NCBI RefSeq assembly: GCF_003287285.1
Contig: NZ_QMIG01000004.1
Span: 186,001-250,000 of the forward strand
Origin: Phytoactinopolyspora halophila
Lineage (GTDB): Bacteria > Actinomycetota > Actinomycetes > Jiangellales > Jiangellaceae
DNA: 64,000 bases
Direction: 5' to 3'
How positions within the stretch are numbered: position 1 is the stretch's first letter; every line of letters starts with the position of its first letter. The translations under genes were made by a program, and so were the position numbers. The notes below the pieces were generated by a model that was not told the DNA's origin, made no database searches, and worked only from the letters and a program-made list of their open reading frames with translations. Of the stretch, positions 1 through 8,103 are shown one piece after another.

Positions 1-145
1 AGTACCGCAGCGCTCCCGTGGACCACCCCGCTTCGGTAGCGACCGCGCGCACGGACGCGCCGACCACGCTGCGCCGCACGACGACGCGCAGTACCGCCTC
101 GGCGAGCTCCCGGCGCCGGCGATCGTGGTCGACGACCTTGGGCAT
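1..145 (-). CDS. TetR-family transcriptional regulator, N-terminal fragment (cut by window edge)
   Basis: The minus strand reads from ATG at 145 without a stop to the window edge, giving 48 residues. They begin MPKVVDHDRRRRELAEAV and continue through a helix-turn-helix containing VRAVATEAGWSTGALRY. The pattern 'A-E-A-G-W-S-x-G-A-L-R-Y' is the recognition-helix region of TetR repressors. Only the DNA-binding domain is visible; the ligand domain lies outside. It is divergent from the small membrane protein at 214, and an imperfect palindrome lies between them, so it probably represses itself and that gene. The ligand is unknown. Confidence 0.75.
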   Translation of the reverse strand, partial: MPKVVDHDRRRRELAEAVLRVVVRRSVVGASVRAVATEAGWSTGALRY

Positions 146-155
146 ACCTCTTTTC

Positions 156-171
156 TATCACAGATGTGTTA
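156..171. promoter_or_regulatory. Candidate TetR operator
   Basis: The 16-base sequence TATCACAGATGTGTTA is a near-perfect palindrome: 7-base arms, one mismatch, two-base centre. It lies 11 bases upstream of the TetR start codon and 43 bases upstream of the divergent membrane gene. The surrounding stretch is locally AT-rich, unlike the rest of the window. Position and symmetry fit a TetR binding site; the assignment is inference. Confidence 0.45.
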
Positions 172-213
172 AATTAAATCGCACAACCGTGTCACAAAGA
201 GGGGACAGTTCAC

Positions 214-900
214 ATGACCGCCGAGATCCTGCTCACCGTCGCTGGTCTCGCGCTGCTCGACACCCTGAGCCCTGCGACCATCGGCGTCACCATCTACCTC
301 CTGCTCACCGCGGATCGCCGGCTCGCCCCACTGCTGTTCACGTACCTCGGCACGGTCGCCGCCTTCTACTTCACGCTCGGCGTGGCGCTCGTACTCGGCC
401 TCGATGTTTTCCTGGCCGCAGCCGGCGACGCGCTGAACACCCGGACGTCGTTCTGGATCCAGGCAGTCATCGGGGCCGCGATGCTGATCGGCAGCTTCCT
501 GATCCCCACCAAGCGCGCGGCCCCCTCCCCCAGGACGCCGCGCGTGCACACGCTTCCCGCGATGATTGGCTTCGGCCTCACCACCGGATTGCTGGAAGCC
601 GGCATGGCACTGCCCTACCTCGGCGCGATCGGCATTCTGATCAGCGCCGACGTGGGCGCACACCAGTGGTTACCCGTGATCGCCGGCTACAACCTGGTGA
701 TGGTGCTGCCGCCGGTGCTGATGTATCTCGCGTGGAATCTGCTCGGCGCCCGCATCCGCCCGCGGCTGCAACGCTGGCGGGACAAGATCGCCGGCGGGAC
801 CCGCGAAACCATGGCCTGGATCCTCGGCATCGCCGGCTTCCTCGTCCTCCGTGATGCCGTCTTCCGCCTCTCCGGCGACGGCAGCGCCTTCCCCTTCTGA
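214..900 (+). CDS. GAP/LysE-superfamily integral membrane protein
   Basis: This 228-residue protein consists almost entirely of hydrophobic segments, about six helices. The N-terminal stretch LLDTLSPATIGVTIYLLL is typical of the GAP (Sap) family, the actinobacterial relatives of LysE-type exporters linked in mycobacteria to surface glycolipid addressing. A short basic, proline-rich cytoplasmic loop near residues 100-110 separates two three-helix halves. A Shine-Dalgarno-like GAGGGGA precedes the ATG by 7 bases. The gene is divergent from the TetR fragment and probably controlled by it. The substrate cannot be read from the sequence; a small-molecule or lipid exporter is the best guess. Confidence 0.7.
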   Translation: MTAEILLTVAGLALLDTLSPATIGVTIYLLLTADRRLAPLLFTYLGTVAAFYFTLGVALVLGLDVFLAAAGDALNTRTSFWIQAVIGAAMLIGSFLIPTKRAAPSPRTPRVHTLPAMIGFGLTTGLLEAGMALPYLGAIGILISADVGAHQWLPVIAGYNLVMVLPPVLMYLAWNLLGARIRPRLQRWRDKIAGGTRETMAWILGIAGFLVLRDAVFRLSGDGSAFPF

Positions 901-912
901 GCTCGCCCTCGC

Positions 913-960
913 GATCATCGAGGATCGCGCACACCATGGTGTACACGATCCTCGATGATC
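913..960. terminator. Long hairpin, GATCAT family (type C, copy 1), between convergent genes
   Basis: Perfect 15-base arms lie at 913-927 and 946-960, beginning GATCATCGAGG. The loop contains a 12-base perfect palindrome, ACACCATGGTGT (931-942), so a second stem can form inside the first. The element sits between the convergent membrane-protein and MFS genes and could terminate transcription in both directions. There is no T-run, so a Rho-independent mechanism is uncertain. Five GATCAC hexamers follow between 957 and 1040. Confidence 0.5.
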
Positions 961-1036
961 ACCAACGGGAGCGCGGGCGATCACAACGCGCGATCACGGC
1001 ACGCACAATCGCAGCCCGCGATCACGGGGCGGGTGA

Positions 1037-2416
1037 TCACGGGGTGGCGGGCGAGTGCTCCGCGGGCTCGACGGTCCGGCGGGCAGGCTCGTCCGCCGGT
1101 TCCTCAGCGGTCTGTGGCTCCACGAGCCGGCCCGGCCGGACGACAGTGAACACCACGGTCACGGCCACACCGGTGGCGGCCACCATGACGCTGGCCATCG
1201 GCACCGCCGAGTCGGCACCGAACATGCCCACGATCGGCGCGATGGCTCCGCCCACGAGAAAGTTCATCGCCCCGATGAGCGACGCCGCGGTACCGGCCGC
1301 CTCGCCGTGGTTCGCCAGCGCCAACGCCGGCACGTTCGGCAACGTGAAGCCGATCGTCGCCAGCATGAAGAACAGCGGGACCGCGATACCGAGCATGCCG
1401 AACGCGCCTGTCAGCGATATCACGATCAGCACGGCTGAGGCGGTCGCGGCCACCGACACGGCGGTGGCGAGGACCCATTGCGGCCCGAACCGGCGCCCTG
1501 CCCGCGGGTTGATCTGCGTGGCGATGATCAAGCCGGCAGCGTTGACCCCGAACAGCAGCCCGTACTGCTGTTCCGACAGGCCGTAGACGCCCTGGAAGAC
1601 GAACGACGAGCCGGAGATGTACGAGAACAGCGCGCCCATCATCAGCCCGCCCGTGAACATCAGGCCGACGAAGGTGCGATCGCGCAGTACCGGCCGGAAC
1701 GCGCGCGCCGTGTCCCGGAAGCCGCCGCGGCGACGCTGCGGAGGGAGGGTCTCGCGCAGGCCGACGACCACGACGACGACCAGTGCGGCGCCCAGCAGCG
1801 CCAGCAGCCAGAACACGCCCCGCCAGTCGGTGAAGCGCAAGATCTGCCCGCCCAGGGTCGGCGCGAGGACCGGCGCGGCACCCATCACGAGCATCAGGCG
1901 CGAGAGCATGCGCACCGCCGGCAGTCCGGTATACATGTCCCGCACCACGGCCATGGACACCACGGCCCCCGCGGCCGCGGCCATGCCCTGCAGGACACGG
2001 AACATTCCCAAGGTTGCGATGTTCGGTGCGAGGGCGCACAGCACGGAGGCCACGACGTGGACCATGACGGCGGTTATCAGTGGACGCCGGCGCCCGAGCC
2101 GGTCCGAGAGCGGGCCGATGATCAACTGGCCGAGCGCGACCCCGATCAGCGTGCCGGTCAAGGTGAGCTGGACCTGTGACTCGGACGCGCCCAGAGTCTC
2201 CGAGATGGACGGGAACGCGGGAAGGTACAGGTCGATGGTGAGCGGACCCAGGGCGGTGAGGGAACCGAGCACGAGCACCGTTCGCACCATCGCCCACTTC
2301 CGGTCCCGTCGCTGCCGGACGGTATCGGCGTCGTTGACGGGCTCGGTTCGATCAGCTCCGTCGGATCCGTTGGTTCCGGACGCGCCCGGAGACGTCGCGT
2401 GGAACTCTGATGGCAT
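1037..2416 (-). CDS. Bcr/CflA-type multidrug MFS transporter
   Basis: The protein has 459 residues and about 12 membrane helices. After a hydrophilic N-terminus of about 50 residues rich in Ser, Gly and Asp come LGSLTALGPLTIDLYLPAFP and QLTLTGTLIGVALGQLIIGP, hallmarks of the Bcr/CflA drug:proton antiporter subfamily, including the motif 'GPLSDRLGRRRP' between helices 2 and 3. A longer in-frame reading reaches 2743 but is not membrane-like and lacks a good ribosome site. The ATG at 2416 has GAAAGGG 8 bases upstream and was chosen. The stop lies within the last of a run of GATCAC repeats. It probably exports a hydrophobic toxic compound; the substrate is unknown. Confidence 0.85.
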   Translation of the reverse strand: MPSEFHATSPGASGTNGSDGADRTEPVNDADTVRQRRDRKWAMVRTVLVLGSLTALGPLTIDLYLPAFPSISETLGASESQVQLTLTGTLIGVALGQLIIGPLSDRLGRRRPLITAVMVHVVASVLCALAPNIATLGMFRVLQGMAAAAGAVVSMAVVRDMYTGLPAVRMLSRLMLVMGAAPVLAPTLGGQILRFTDWRGVFWLLALLGAALVVVVVVGLRETLPPQRRRGGFRDTARAFRPVLRDRTFVGLMFTGGLMMGALFSYISGSSFVFQGVYGLSEQQYGLLFGVNAAGLIIATQINPRAGRRFGPQWVLATAVSVAATASAVLIVISLTGAFGMLGIAVPLFFMLATIGFTLPNVPALALANHGEAAGTAASLIGAMNFLVGGAIAPIVGMFGADSAVPMASVMVAATGVAVTVVFTVVRPGRLVEPQTAEEPADEPARRTVEPAEHSPATP

Positions 2417-3052
2417 GCGAGAGCCCTTTCCGTGTTTTTTCCGAAGACAGCAAGAATGCGCCGGGGCGGTCTCGTGGCGGCGTCGGCACGGCCCCGCCAG
2501 CAACAACCATGCCAGACGAGCCTGACATTCCCGGCTCGCACGATCGATGTGGAACCCTGGTCCGCGCGGGCTTTCAGCGACCCTGCGAGCCAGCATGTCA
2601 AGTCCAGTCGCGTTTCCCAACCACATTTCCCGGCACGCGAAAGCCGGCCGGCGTGGCGAGCCACTCGGCAAACGTGGGCCACACGCGTCCCGCGGGACAC
2701 ACATGACAGACTTGAACTGACGGCAGATCACTACGGCTAGCAATCTGGCGCGTCATGTGTAGGCGTTGGCCATTTTTCCGCGATAGCCCGGAGATCATCC
2801 GTCGATCGAGTTATGTTACAGAAATATTTCCAGGATCATCTCGATTCGGTATAGACCTCTGCGGTTCCGAGGCACCAAGAGGTCCAGACCATTGACGCAC
2901 CTACACGACGGTGATAGACCAACCGGTCAATAGGTCCACACAATGGACCTTCTACCGGACGCTCCGCCTCCTGCCGTGGAAGGAACCAACTCCCCGCAAG
3001 TGGCGAACACCACATGTGCTCCTCGACTCGATTGCGAGGTACTTCCCGCATC
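2417..3052. other. Gene-free divergent intergenic region (636 bases)
   Basis: This stretch separates the divergent MFS and peptide-importer operons. I see no convincing gene. An in-frame upstream extension of the MFS reading frame exists, but its composition (many Cys, Arg and Pro, no helices) looks non-coding. The segment 2780-2840 is AT-richer than its surroundings and may hold promoters. The inverted repeat at 2932-2950 is listed separately. Confidence 0.6.
2932..2950. promoter_or_regulatory. Inverted repeat upstream of peptide importer, candidate operator
   Basis: The sequence AGGTCCA-CACAA-TGGACCT has perfect 7-base arms with a 5-base spacer, about 100 bases upstream of the binding-protein gene. 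A half-site AGGTCCA also occurs near 2879-2885, and a GACC-AACC-GGTC palindrome lies just upstream. Clustering of related half-sites suggests a regulator binding region. No cognate regulator is identifiable in the window. Confidence 0.35.
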
Positions 3053-4930
3053 ATGGCTACGACACCCATCCGACGCTGGCGGCGGATGACCGCGATAGCG
3101 CTGGCTCCGATGCTCGCCGCTGCGGCTGTCGCTGCATCGCCGGCGTTCGCCGCTGACGACGACACGTCCGACGCCACGCTGGTCGTGGGCAAGGTCGGAC
3201 TGAACGACATCCCCCATCTGAACCCGCTGGACTCCGGCTGGGTCGTCCAGGGTGAGATCAACCACCTGATGTACGACCCGCTGATCCGGTGGAGCCAGGA
3301 AGACTTCACACCCGCACCGGGGCTGGCCGAAGACTGGGAAGTCTCCGACGACGGGCTGACCTGGACTTACCATCTCAACCCCGACGCCACGTGGTCCGAC
3401 GGCGAGCCGGTCACCGCACAGGATGTGGTGTTCACCATCGACCTGATGCAGACCAACGACATCCTCAACTCCCGGCACGGCGGCCTGGTGGACCAGATGA
3501 CGTCGGTCGAAGCGCTCGACGACCACACGGTGGAGATCACCACCGACGAGCCGAGCGCGATCATGAACCACCTGAACGGCTTGATGCCCATGCCGGAACA
3601 CGTCTGGAGCGAGATCGACGACCCGGGCGAGTACACCGGAGAACCGGGCCAGCCCACCTCGGGCGCATTCCAGCTAACCGAGTACAGCCCCGGCGAGCGC
3701 GTCGTGCTGACCGCGAACGAGAACTACTGGGACGAGCCGGTGGCCTATGACGAGCTCGTCTTCCAGAGTTTCGAGACCACCGAGGCTGCCGTTCAGGCCC
3801 TGCAGCAAGGCGAGATCGACTTCCTCGACAACCTGAACCCGGAACAAGCCTCGGCGCTGGAATCCAACGAGGACGTCACGGTCAGCATCCAGCCCAGCCG
3901 CCATCTGGAGAACATCAGCTTCAACACCGGAGCTCGCACCAAGGACGGCGAGGAGTTCGGCGACGGGCACCCGGCGCTCACCGACCCGGTGGTGCGCCAG
4001 GCCATTCACCACGTGATCGACAAGGAACAACTGGTCGACATCATCCTGGACGGCAACGGCACCCCCGGCGTGAGCTGGGTCGCGCCGATCTTCTCCGAGC
4101 ACTTCTGGGACCCGGGCGACGAGAGATTCGAAGTCAGCGCCGAACGCGGCAACGAGCTGCTGGACGAGGCCGGCTACGACGAGCGTACGGACGACGGCAT
4201 CCGTATCGACCCGGAGAGCGGCGAGCCGCTGAACTTCCGGCTGCAATACCACTCGGACCGGCCAGCCTACGCCGACATCGTCGACTTCCTGGTGGATTGG
4301 ATCGGCGAGCTCGACATCGCGGTGGAACCGACTCCGATGGAGACCGTCCCGCTCAACGAGGAGCTGGACGCGGGCAACTACGACATCTCGACAGGCGGCT
4401 GGAACTACGGCCCGGACCCCAGCGAGGACCTCGCCTACCTCACCTGTGATCGGCTGCCCGACGAGCCGGAACCGACCGACCTGACGTTCGACTTCTACTG
4501 CAACGAAGAGGTCGACGCGCTGTGGGAACAGCAACTGCGGGCCACCGATTCCGAGGAGCGGGCCGAGGCGGTCAAGGAACTACAGCAGATCGTCTACCGG
4601 GACAGCCCGCAGATCATTCTCTACTATGATCACGCGATCGAGGCCTACTCCAACGACTGGACCGGCTTCGGCATGTTGCCTGAATCCGGTGGCACGATCG
4701 CCCGGCAGCAGGGCGACTACGGGTACACCCAGGCGGTGCCGGCCGACATGGCCGAGGACGCGGCGGCCGGCGACGGCAGCGCCGACGACGGTGACGACAC
4801 CGCGGCCGCCTCCGACGACGATGGTTCCAACACCGGATTGATCGTCGCGATCGTCGTCGTGGCGTTGATTGTCATCGGTGGGGCCATCTGGCTCGTGCGC
4901 CGCCGCGCGACCGCCCACGAACGGGAGTAA
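3053..4930 (+). CDS. Oligopeptide ABC transporter substrate-binding protein with C-terminal membrane anchor
   Basis: This is a 625-residue extracytoplasmic solute-binding protein of family 5 (peptide/nickel type). An N-terminal signal peptide (MATTPIRRWRR, hydrophobic core, AFA before ADDD) lacks a lipobox cysteine. The ligand domain includes VVGKVGLNDIPHLNPLDSGW and LAEDWEVSDDGLTWTYHL, typical of DppA/OppA. After an acidic Gly/Asp/Ser linker (about 560-590) comes a hydrophobic helix (about 591-612) followed by RRRATAHERE, so the protein is probably held by a C-terminal transmembrane segment instead of a lipid. The start at 3053 gives a proper signal peptide; an in-frame start at 3014 would add 13 residues. 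It begins a five-gene importer operon ending at 9104. The ligand is probably peptides. Confidence 0.85.
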   Translation: MATTPIRRWRRMTAIALAPMLAAAAVAASPAFAADDDTSDATLVVGKVGLNDIPHLNPLDSGWVVQGEINHLMYDPLIRWSQEDFTPAPGLAEDWEVSDDGLTWTYHLNPDATWSDGEPVTAQDVVFTIDLMQTNDILNSRHGGLVDQMTSVEALDDHTVEITTDEPSAIMNHLNGLMPMPEHVWSEIDDPGEYTGEPGQPTSGAFQLTEYSPGERVVLTANENYWDEPVAYDELVFQSFETTEAAVQALQQGEIDFLDNLNPEQASALESNEDVTVSIQPSRHLENISFNTGARTKDGEEFGDGHPALTDPVVRQAIHHVIDKEQLVDIILDGNGTPGVSWVAPIFSEHFWDPGDERFEVSAERGNELLDEAGYDERTDDGIRIDPESGEPLNFRLQYHSDRPAYADIVDFLVDWIGELDIAVEPTPMETVPLNEELDAGNYDISTGGWNYGPDPSEDLAYLTCDRLPDEPEPTDLTFDFYCNEEVDALWEQQLRATDSEERAEAVKELQQIVYRDSPQIILYYDHAIEAYSNDWTGFGMLPESGGTIARQQGDYGYTQAVPADMAEDAAAGDGSADDGDDTAAASDDDGSNTGLIVAIVVVALIVIGGAIWLVRRRATAHERE

Positions 4931-4941
4931 CGGCGACCACG

Positions 4942-6045
4942 ATGGGTAAGCTCTCCACGACGCAGGCGTCGGTGTCACCACCTGGTGGTGGCATCGGCGC
5001 CGGCGACGGAAACGGCAACGATCTCGACGGCGACACCCCACCCCGCCCGGAGCGCTCGGCGGCGCGCCGGGAGCTCTGGCGCTATCTCGCTGGACGGATT
5101 TCCGGTGCCGCCGTATCGATGATCCTGGTGCTGTTCAGCGCCTTCTTCATCTTCCGTATCATCGGCGGCGATCCGGTGCGAGCGATCGGCGGGGACTCCC
5201 CGATGACGCCGGAGCAGCGGGCCGAGATCGAGGAGCGTCTCGGGCTCAACGAGCCGATGGCGGTCCAGTTCTGGGAGTACGTCAAGGACCTCTTCACCCT
5301 GGACTGGGGTGAATCGTACGTTTCCAGTGCGCAGGTCACCGACCTGATGTGGGACCGGCTACCCAACACGCTGCTGCTCACCGGCACTGCCCTGATCCTG
5401 GCCGCCGGGCTGGGGATCTGGATTGGTGCTCGCGCCGGGTGGAAGCAGGGCAGCTTCTTCGAGAAGAGCCAGGTCGGCATTTCGCTGACGCTGTGGTCGG
5501 CGCCCACGTTCTGGCTGGGCATGATCGTGATCATCGTATTCTCGGTAGAGCTGGGGATGTTCCCGGTCAACGGCATGCGCTCCACCCGGGGCGTGGCCGA
5601 CGGTTTCTGGCCGGAAGCGCTCGACGTCGCGCATCACCTGGTGCTGCCCGCCGTCACGATGGCCGCGGTGATCTACGCGCAGTACGTGCTCATCATGCGC
5701 TCGTCCATCCTGGAGGAGCGCAACAACGATTACCTGACCGTCGCCCGAGCCAAGGGACTGCGCGACGCCGTGGTACGCCGCCGGCACGCCGTGCCCAACG
5801 CGATGCTTCCGACCGTCACCCTGATCGCCTTGCAGTTCGGCGCGATCTTCAACGGCGCGTTGCTGACGGAGACCATATTCAGCTGGCCGGGCCTTGGGCT
5901 GCTCTTCTACCAGGCGATCAAGATACCGGACATCCCCCTTCTGCAATTGCTGTTCATCTTCTTCGCCGGTACCACGATCCTGGCCAACCTCCTGGTCGAC
6001 ATCCTGTACCGGTTTCTCGATCCGAGAGTGCGGAGGTCGGCATGA
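4942..6045 (+). CDS. Oligopeptide ABC transporter permease, DppB type
   Basis: The permease has 367 residues and six helices. A 45-residue Gly/Asp/Pro-rich cytoplasmic N-terminal extension precedes the first helix. The family features are visible: an extracytoplasmic segment with PMTPEQRAEIEERLGLNEP after helix 1, and the EAA loop around TVARAKGLRDAVVRRRHAVP that docks the ATPases. It starts 11 bases after the binding protein and overlaps the next permease by 4 bases (ATGA), so the two are translationally coupled. It forms half of the transmembrane channel with the protein at 6042. Confidence 0.88.
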   Translation: MGKLSTTQASVSPPGGGIGAGDGNGNDLDGDTPPRPERSAARRELWRYLAGRISGAAVSMILVLFSAFFIFRIIGGDPVRAIGGDSPMTPEQRAEIEERLGLNEPMAVQFWEYVKDLFTLDWGESYVSSAQVTDLMWDRLPNTLLLTGTALILAAGLGIWIGARAGWKQGSFFEKSQVGISLTLWSAPTFWLGMIVIIVFSVELGMFPVNGMRSTRGVADGFWPEALDVAHHLVLPAVTMAAVIYAQYVLIMRSSILEERNNDYLTVARAKGLRDAVVRRRHAVPNAMLPTVTLIALQFGAIFNGALLTETIFSWPGLGLLFYQAIKIPDIPLLQLLFIFFAGTTILANLLVDILYRFLDPRVRRSA

Positions 6046-6971
6046 GCGAGCAGGGCACGCAGCAGGGCGAGGAGCGTCTGCACTCCGCCCGCGCCATCGT
6101 CTGGGCCCGGCGGCGCGCCGCACTGTCCACGTTCTGGCGGCTGTACCGGACCCAGCGCGCGGGCCTGGTTGGTCTGGCCATCCTGATCGCCATCACCCTG
6201 CTCACCGTGCTGGCCCCGCTGTACACGGACGAGGCCGAGCTGCGGGCGTCGAATGCTCCGGGTGGACGGATGGAGTCTCCGAGCACGGAGTTCTGGTTCG
6301 GCACCGACCAGACCGGACGTTCCATCTTGCTGATGGTGATCTGGGGCGCGCGAGTGTCGCTGCAAGTCGGCGTCGTGGCCGCAGTGCTCGCCGTGACGCT
6401 CGGCACCTTGATCGGCATGGCCGCGGCGCATTTCGGTGGCTGGATCTCGTGGGTGCTGATGCGGCTGACCGACTGGTTCATCGTCCTGCCCAACCTGGTG
6501 CTTGCGATCGCCCTGGTCATCGCCCTGGGGCCGAGCAGGATCACAATCATCGCCGCGATCGCGCTGACGTCGTGGGCGAGCACGGCGCGGGTGGTGCGGG
6601 CGCAAACCATGGCGATCGAGGGCCGCCCGTACATCGAGCGCGCGCAGGCGCTGGGTGCCGGTCACTGGCACCAGATGACGCGGCACGTCCTGCCCAACCT
6701 GATGCCACTGGTACTGGCCAGCGCCACCTTGCAGGTCTCCAGCGCCATCCTGGCCGAAGCATCGCTCTCCTTCCTCGGCCTGGGCGATCCGAGCCAGCCC
6801 TCGTGGGGAACCATCCTGGAACGGGCATTCGACGCGGGCGCCATCTCGGTGGGTGCCTGGTGGTACATGCTGCCACCCGGTATCGCCATCCTTCTGGTGG
6901 TGCTGGCATTCACGCTGTGCGGGCGTGCCATGGAGTCCGTCCTCAACCCGCGGCTTCGTGACAACACATGA
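6042..6971 (+). CDS. Oligopeptide ABC transporter permease, DppC type
   Basis: This 309-residue permease starts at the ATG overlapping the previous stop. It has the DppC-type N-terminal cytoplasmic segment, a first helix at AGLVGLAILIAITLL, the WFGTDQTGR motif of this family, and the EAA loop around YIERAQALGAGHWHQMTRHV. Longer in-frame readings upstream are inside the preceding permease and are not coding. It partners the 4942 permease and feeds into the ATPase genes directly downstream. Confidence 0.88.
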   Translation: MSEQGTQQGEERLHSARAIVWARRRAALSTFWRLYRTQRAGLVGLAILIAITLLTVLAPLYTDEAELRASNAPGGRMESPSTEFWFGTDQTGRSILLMVIWGARVSLQVGVVAAVLAVTLGTLIGMAAAHFGGWISWVLMRLTDWFIVLPNLVLAIALVIALGPSRITIIAAIALTSWASTARVVRAQTMAIEGRPYIERAQALGAGHWHQMTRHVLPNLMPLVLASATLQVSSAILAEASLSFLGLGDPSQPSWGTILERAFDAGAISVGAWWYMLPPGIAILLVVLAFTLCGRAMESVLNPRLRDNT

Positions 6972-6981
6972 GAGGGGTTCC

Positions 6982-8103
6982 GTGACGCCGTTACTGGAGA
7001 TCGACGATCTCACGATCACCTACCGCAGCGCCCGCGGCGAGATTCCCGCCGTGCGTGGTATCTCGTTCGGCCTGCAGCCGGGTGACTCTCTCGGCCTCGC
7101 CGGAGAGTCCGGATGCGGCAAGTCCACGGTCGCGGCTGCCGTGCTCCGGTTGCTGCCTCGGGGCACCCAGGTGTCCGGACGGATCATGCTGGATGGCGAG
7201 GACGTGCTGAAGATGTCCTTCGGCACGTTGCGGGTGGTCCGGTGGGCTGGTGCGTCGATCGTCTTCCAGGGCGCCATGCATTCGCTCAATCCGGTGCAAC
7301 GCGTCGCCCGGCAGATCGCCGAGCCGATCGTGTTGCACGAGCACATCTCGGCCAGCGCCGCCGAGGAACGGGCGGTCGAGCTCATGACGCAAGTGGGCCT
7401 GCCCACCTGGCGCGCACGTAGTTACCCGCATCAGCTCTCGGGTGGGCAGCGGCAACGCGTCATGATCGCGATGGCGCTCGCCTGCTCGCCCCAGCTCATC
7501 ATCGCGGACGAGGCGACAACGGCGCTCGATGTCATGATCCAGGCGCAGGTGCTGGCGCTCATCAAGAGGCTGGTGGCAGAACGGGACATCGCGCTCGTCA
7601 TGATCAGCCATGACCTGTCCGTGCTTGCCGACACCTGTGACCAGCTCGCGGTCATGTATGCGGGCAAGCTCGTGGAGCACGGCCCGTCCCATGAGGTCTT
7701 CGGCAACGCCCAGCACCCCTATGCTCAGGCACTCTCCGCAGCATTCCCGATCGTGGGCGACCCGGACGAACGGCGCAACCCGCAGGGCCTCGCGGGAGAC
7801 CCGCCCGATCCGGCCGCGCTGCCCACCGGGTGCTCATTCCATCCTCGCTGCCCGGTGGCGATGGACGAGTGCACATCTACCACGGTGGAACTTCGCGCGG
7901 TCCGGCACGATTGGCAAGCCGCCTGCCTCCGCGTCGAGGCCGAACCCACGCAACCCCCCGCGGCGACGCCGAGCGCGCTCGGCGTCGCCGCCGGCCCAGA
8001 TGCCCGGGAACGCGATGCCAGGGCCCAGGAACGCGATGCCGGGTCCCAGGAACGCGGCGCCGGCGACCTGCGCGTCCGGGCGACCTCGGAGGACGACACA
8101 TGA
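6982..8103 (+). CDS. Oligopeptide ABC transporter ATP-binding protein, DppD/OppD type
   Basis: The ATPase has 373 residues from a GTG preceded by GAGAGGGG. Walker A GESGCGKST, signature LSGGQRQRV and Walker B LIIADEATTALD are intact. The C-terminal oligopeptide-transporter extension contains the cysteine pattern CSFHPRCPVAMDEC. The last 40 residues are an odd Arg/Asp/Glu tail built from a 21-base repeat (7999-8055) encoding roughly RDAxxQE units, probably dispensable. It overlaps the next gene by 4 bases. It powers import together with the second ATPase. Confidence 0.88.
   Translation: MTPLLEIDDLTITYRSARGEIPAVRGISFGLQPGDSLGLAGESGCGKSTVAAAVLRLLPRGTQVSGRIMLDGEDVLKMSFGTLRVVRWAGASIVFQGAMHSLNPVQRVARQIAEPIVLHEHISASAAEERAVELMTQVGLPTWRARSYPHQLSGGQRQRVMIAMALACSPQLIIADEATTALDVMIQAQVLALIKRLVAERDIALVMISHDLSVLADTCDQLAVMYAGKLVEHGPSHEVFGNAQHPYAQALSAAFPIVGDPDERRNPQGLAGDPPDPAALPTGCSFHPRCPVAMDECTSTTVELRAVRHDWQAACLRVEAEPTQPPAATPSALGVAAGPDARERDARAQERDAGSQERGAGDLRVRATSEDDT

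Noticed and set aside
2417-2743. 109-residue N-terminal extension of the MFS transporter
   Set aside because: It is hydrophilic, Cys- and Arg-rich and not MFS-like, and the ATG at 2416 has a proper ribosome site.
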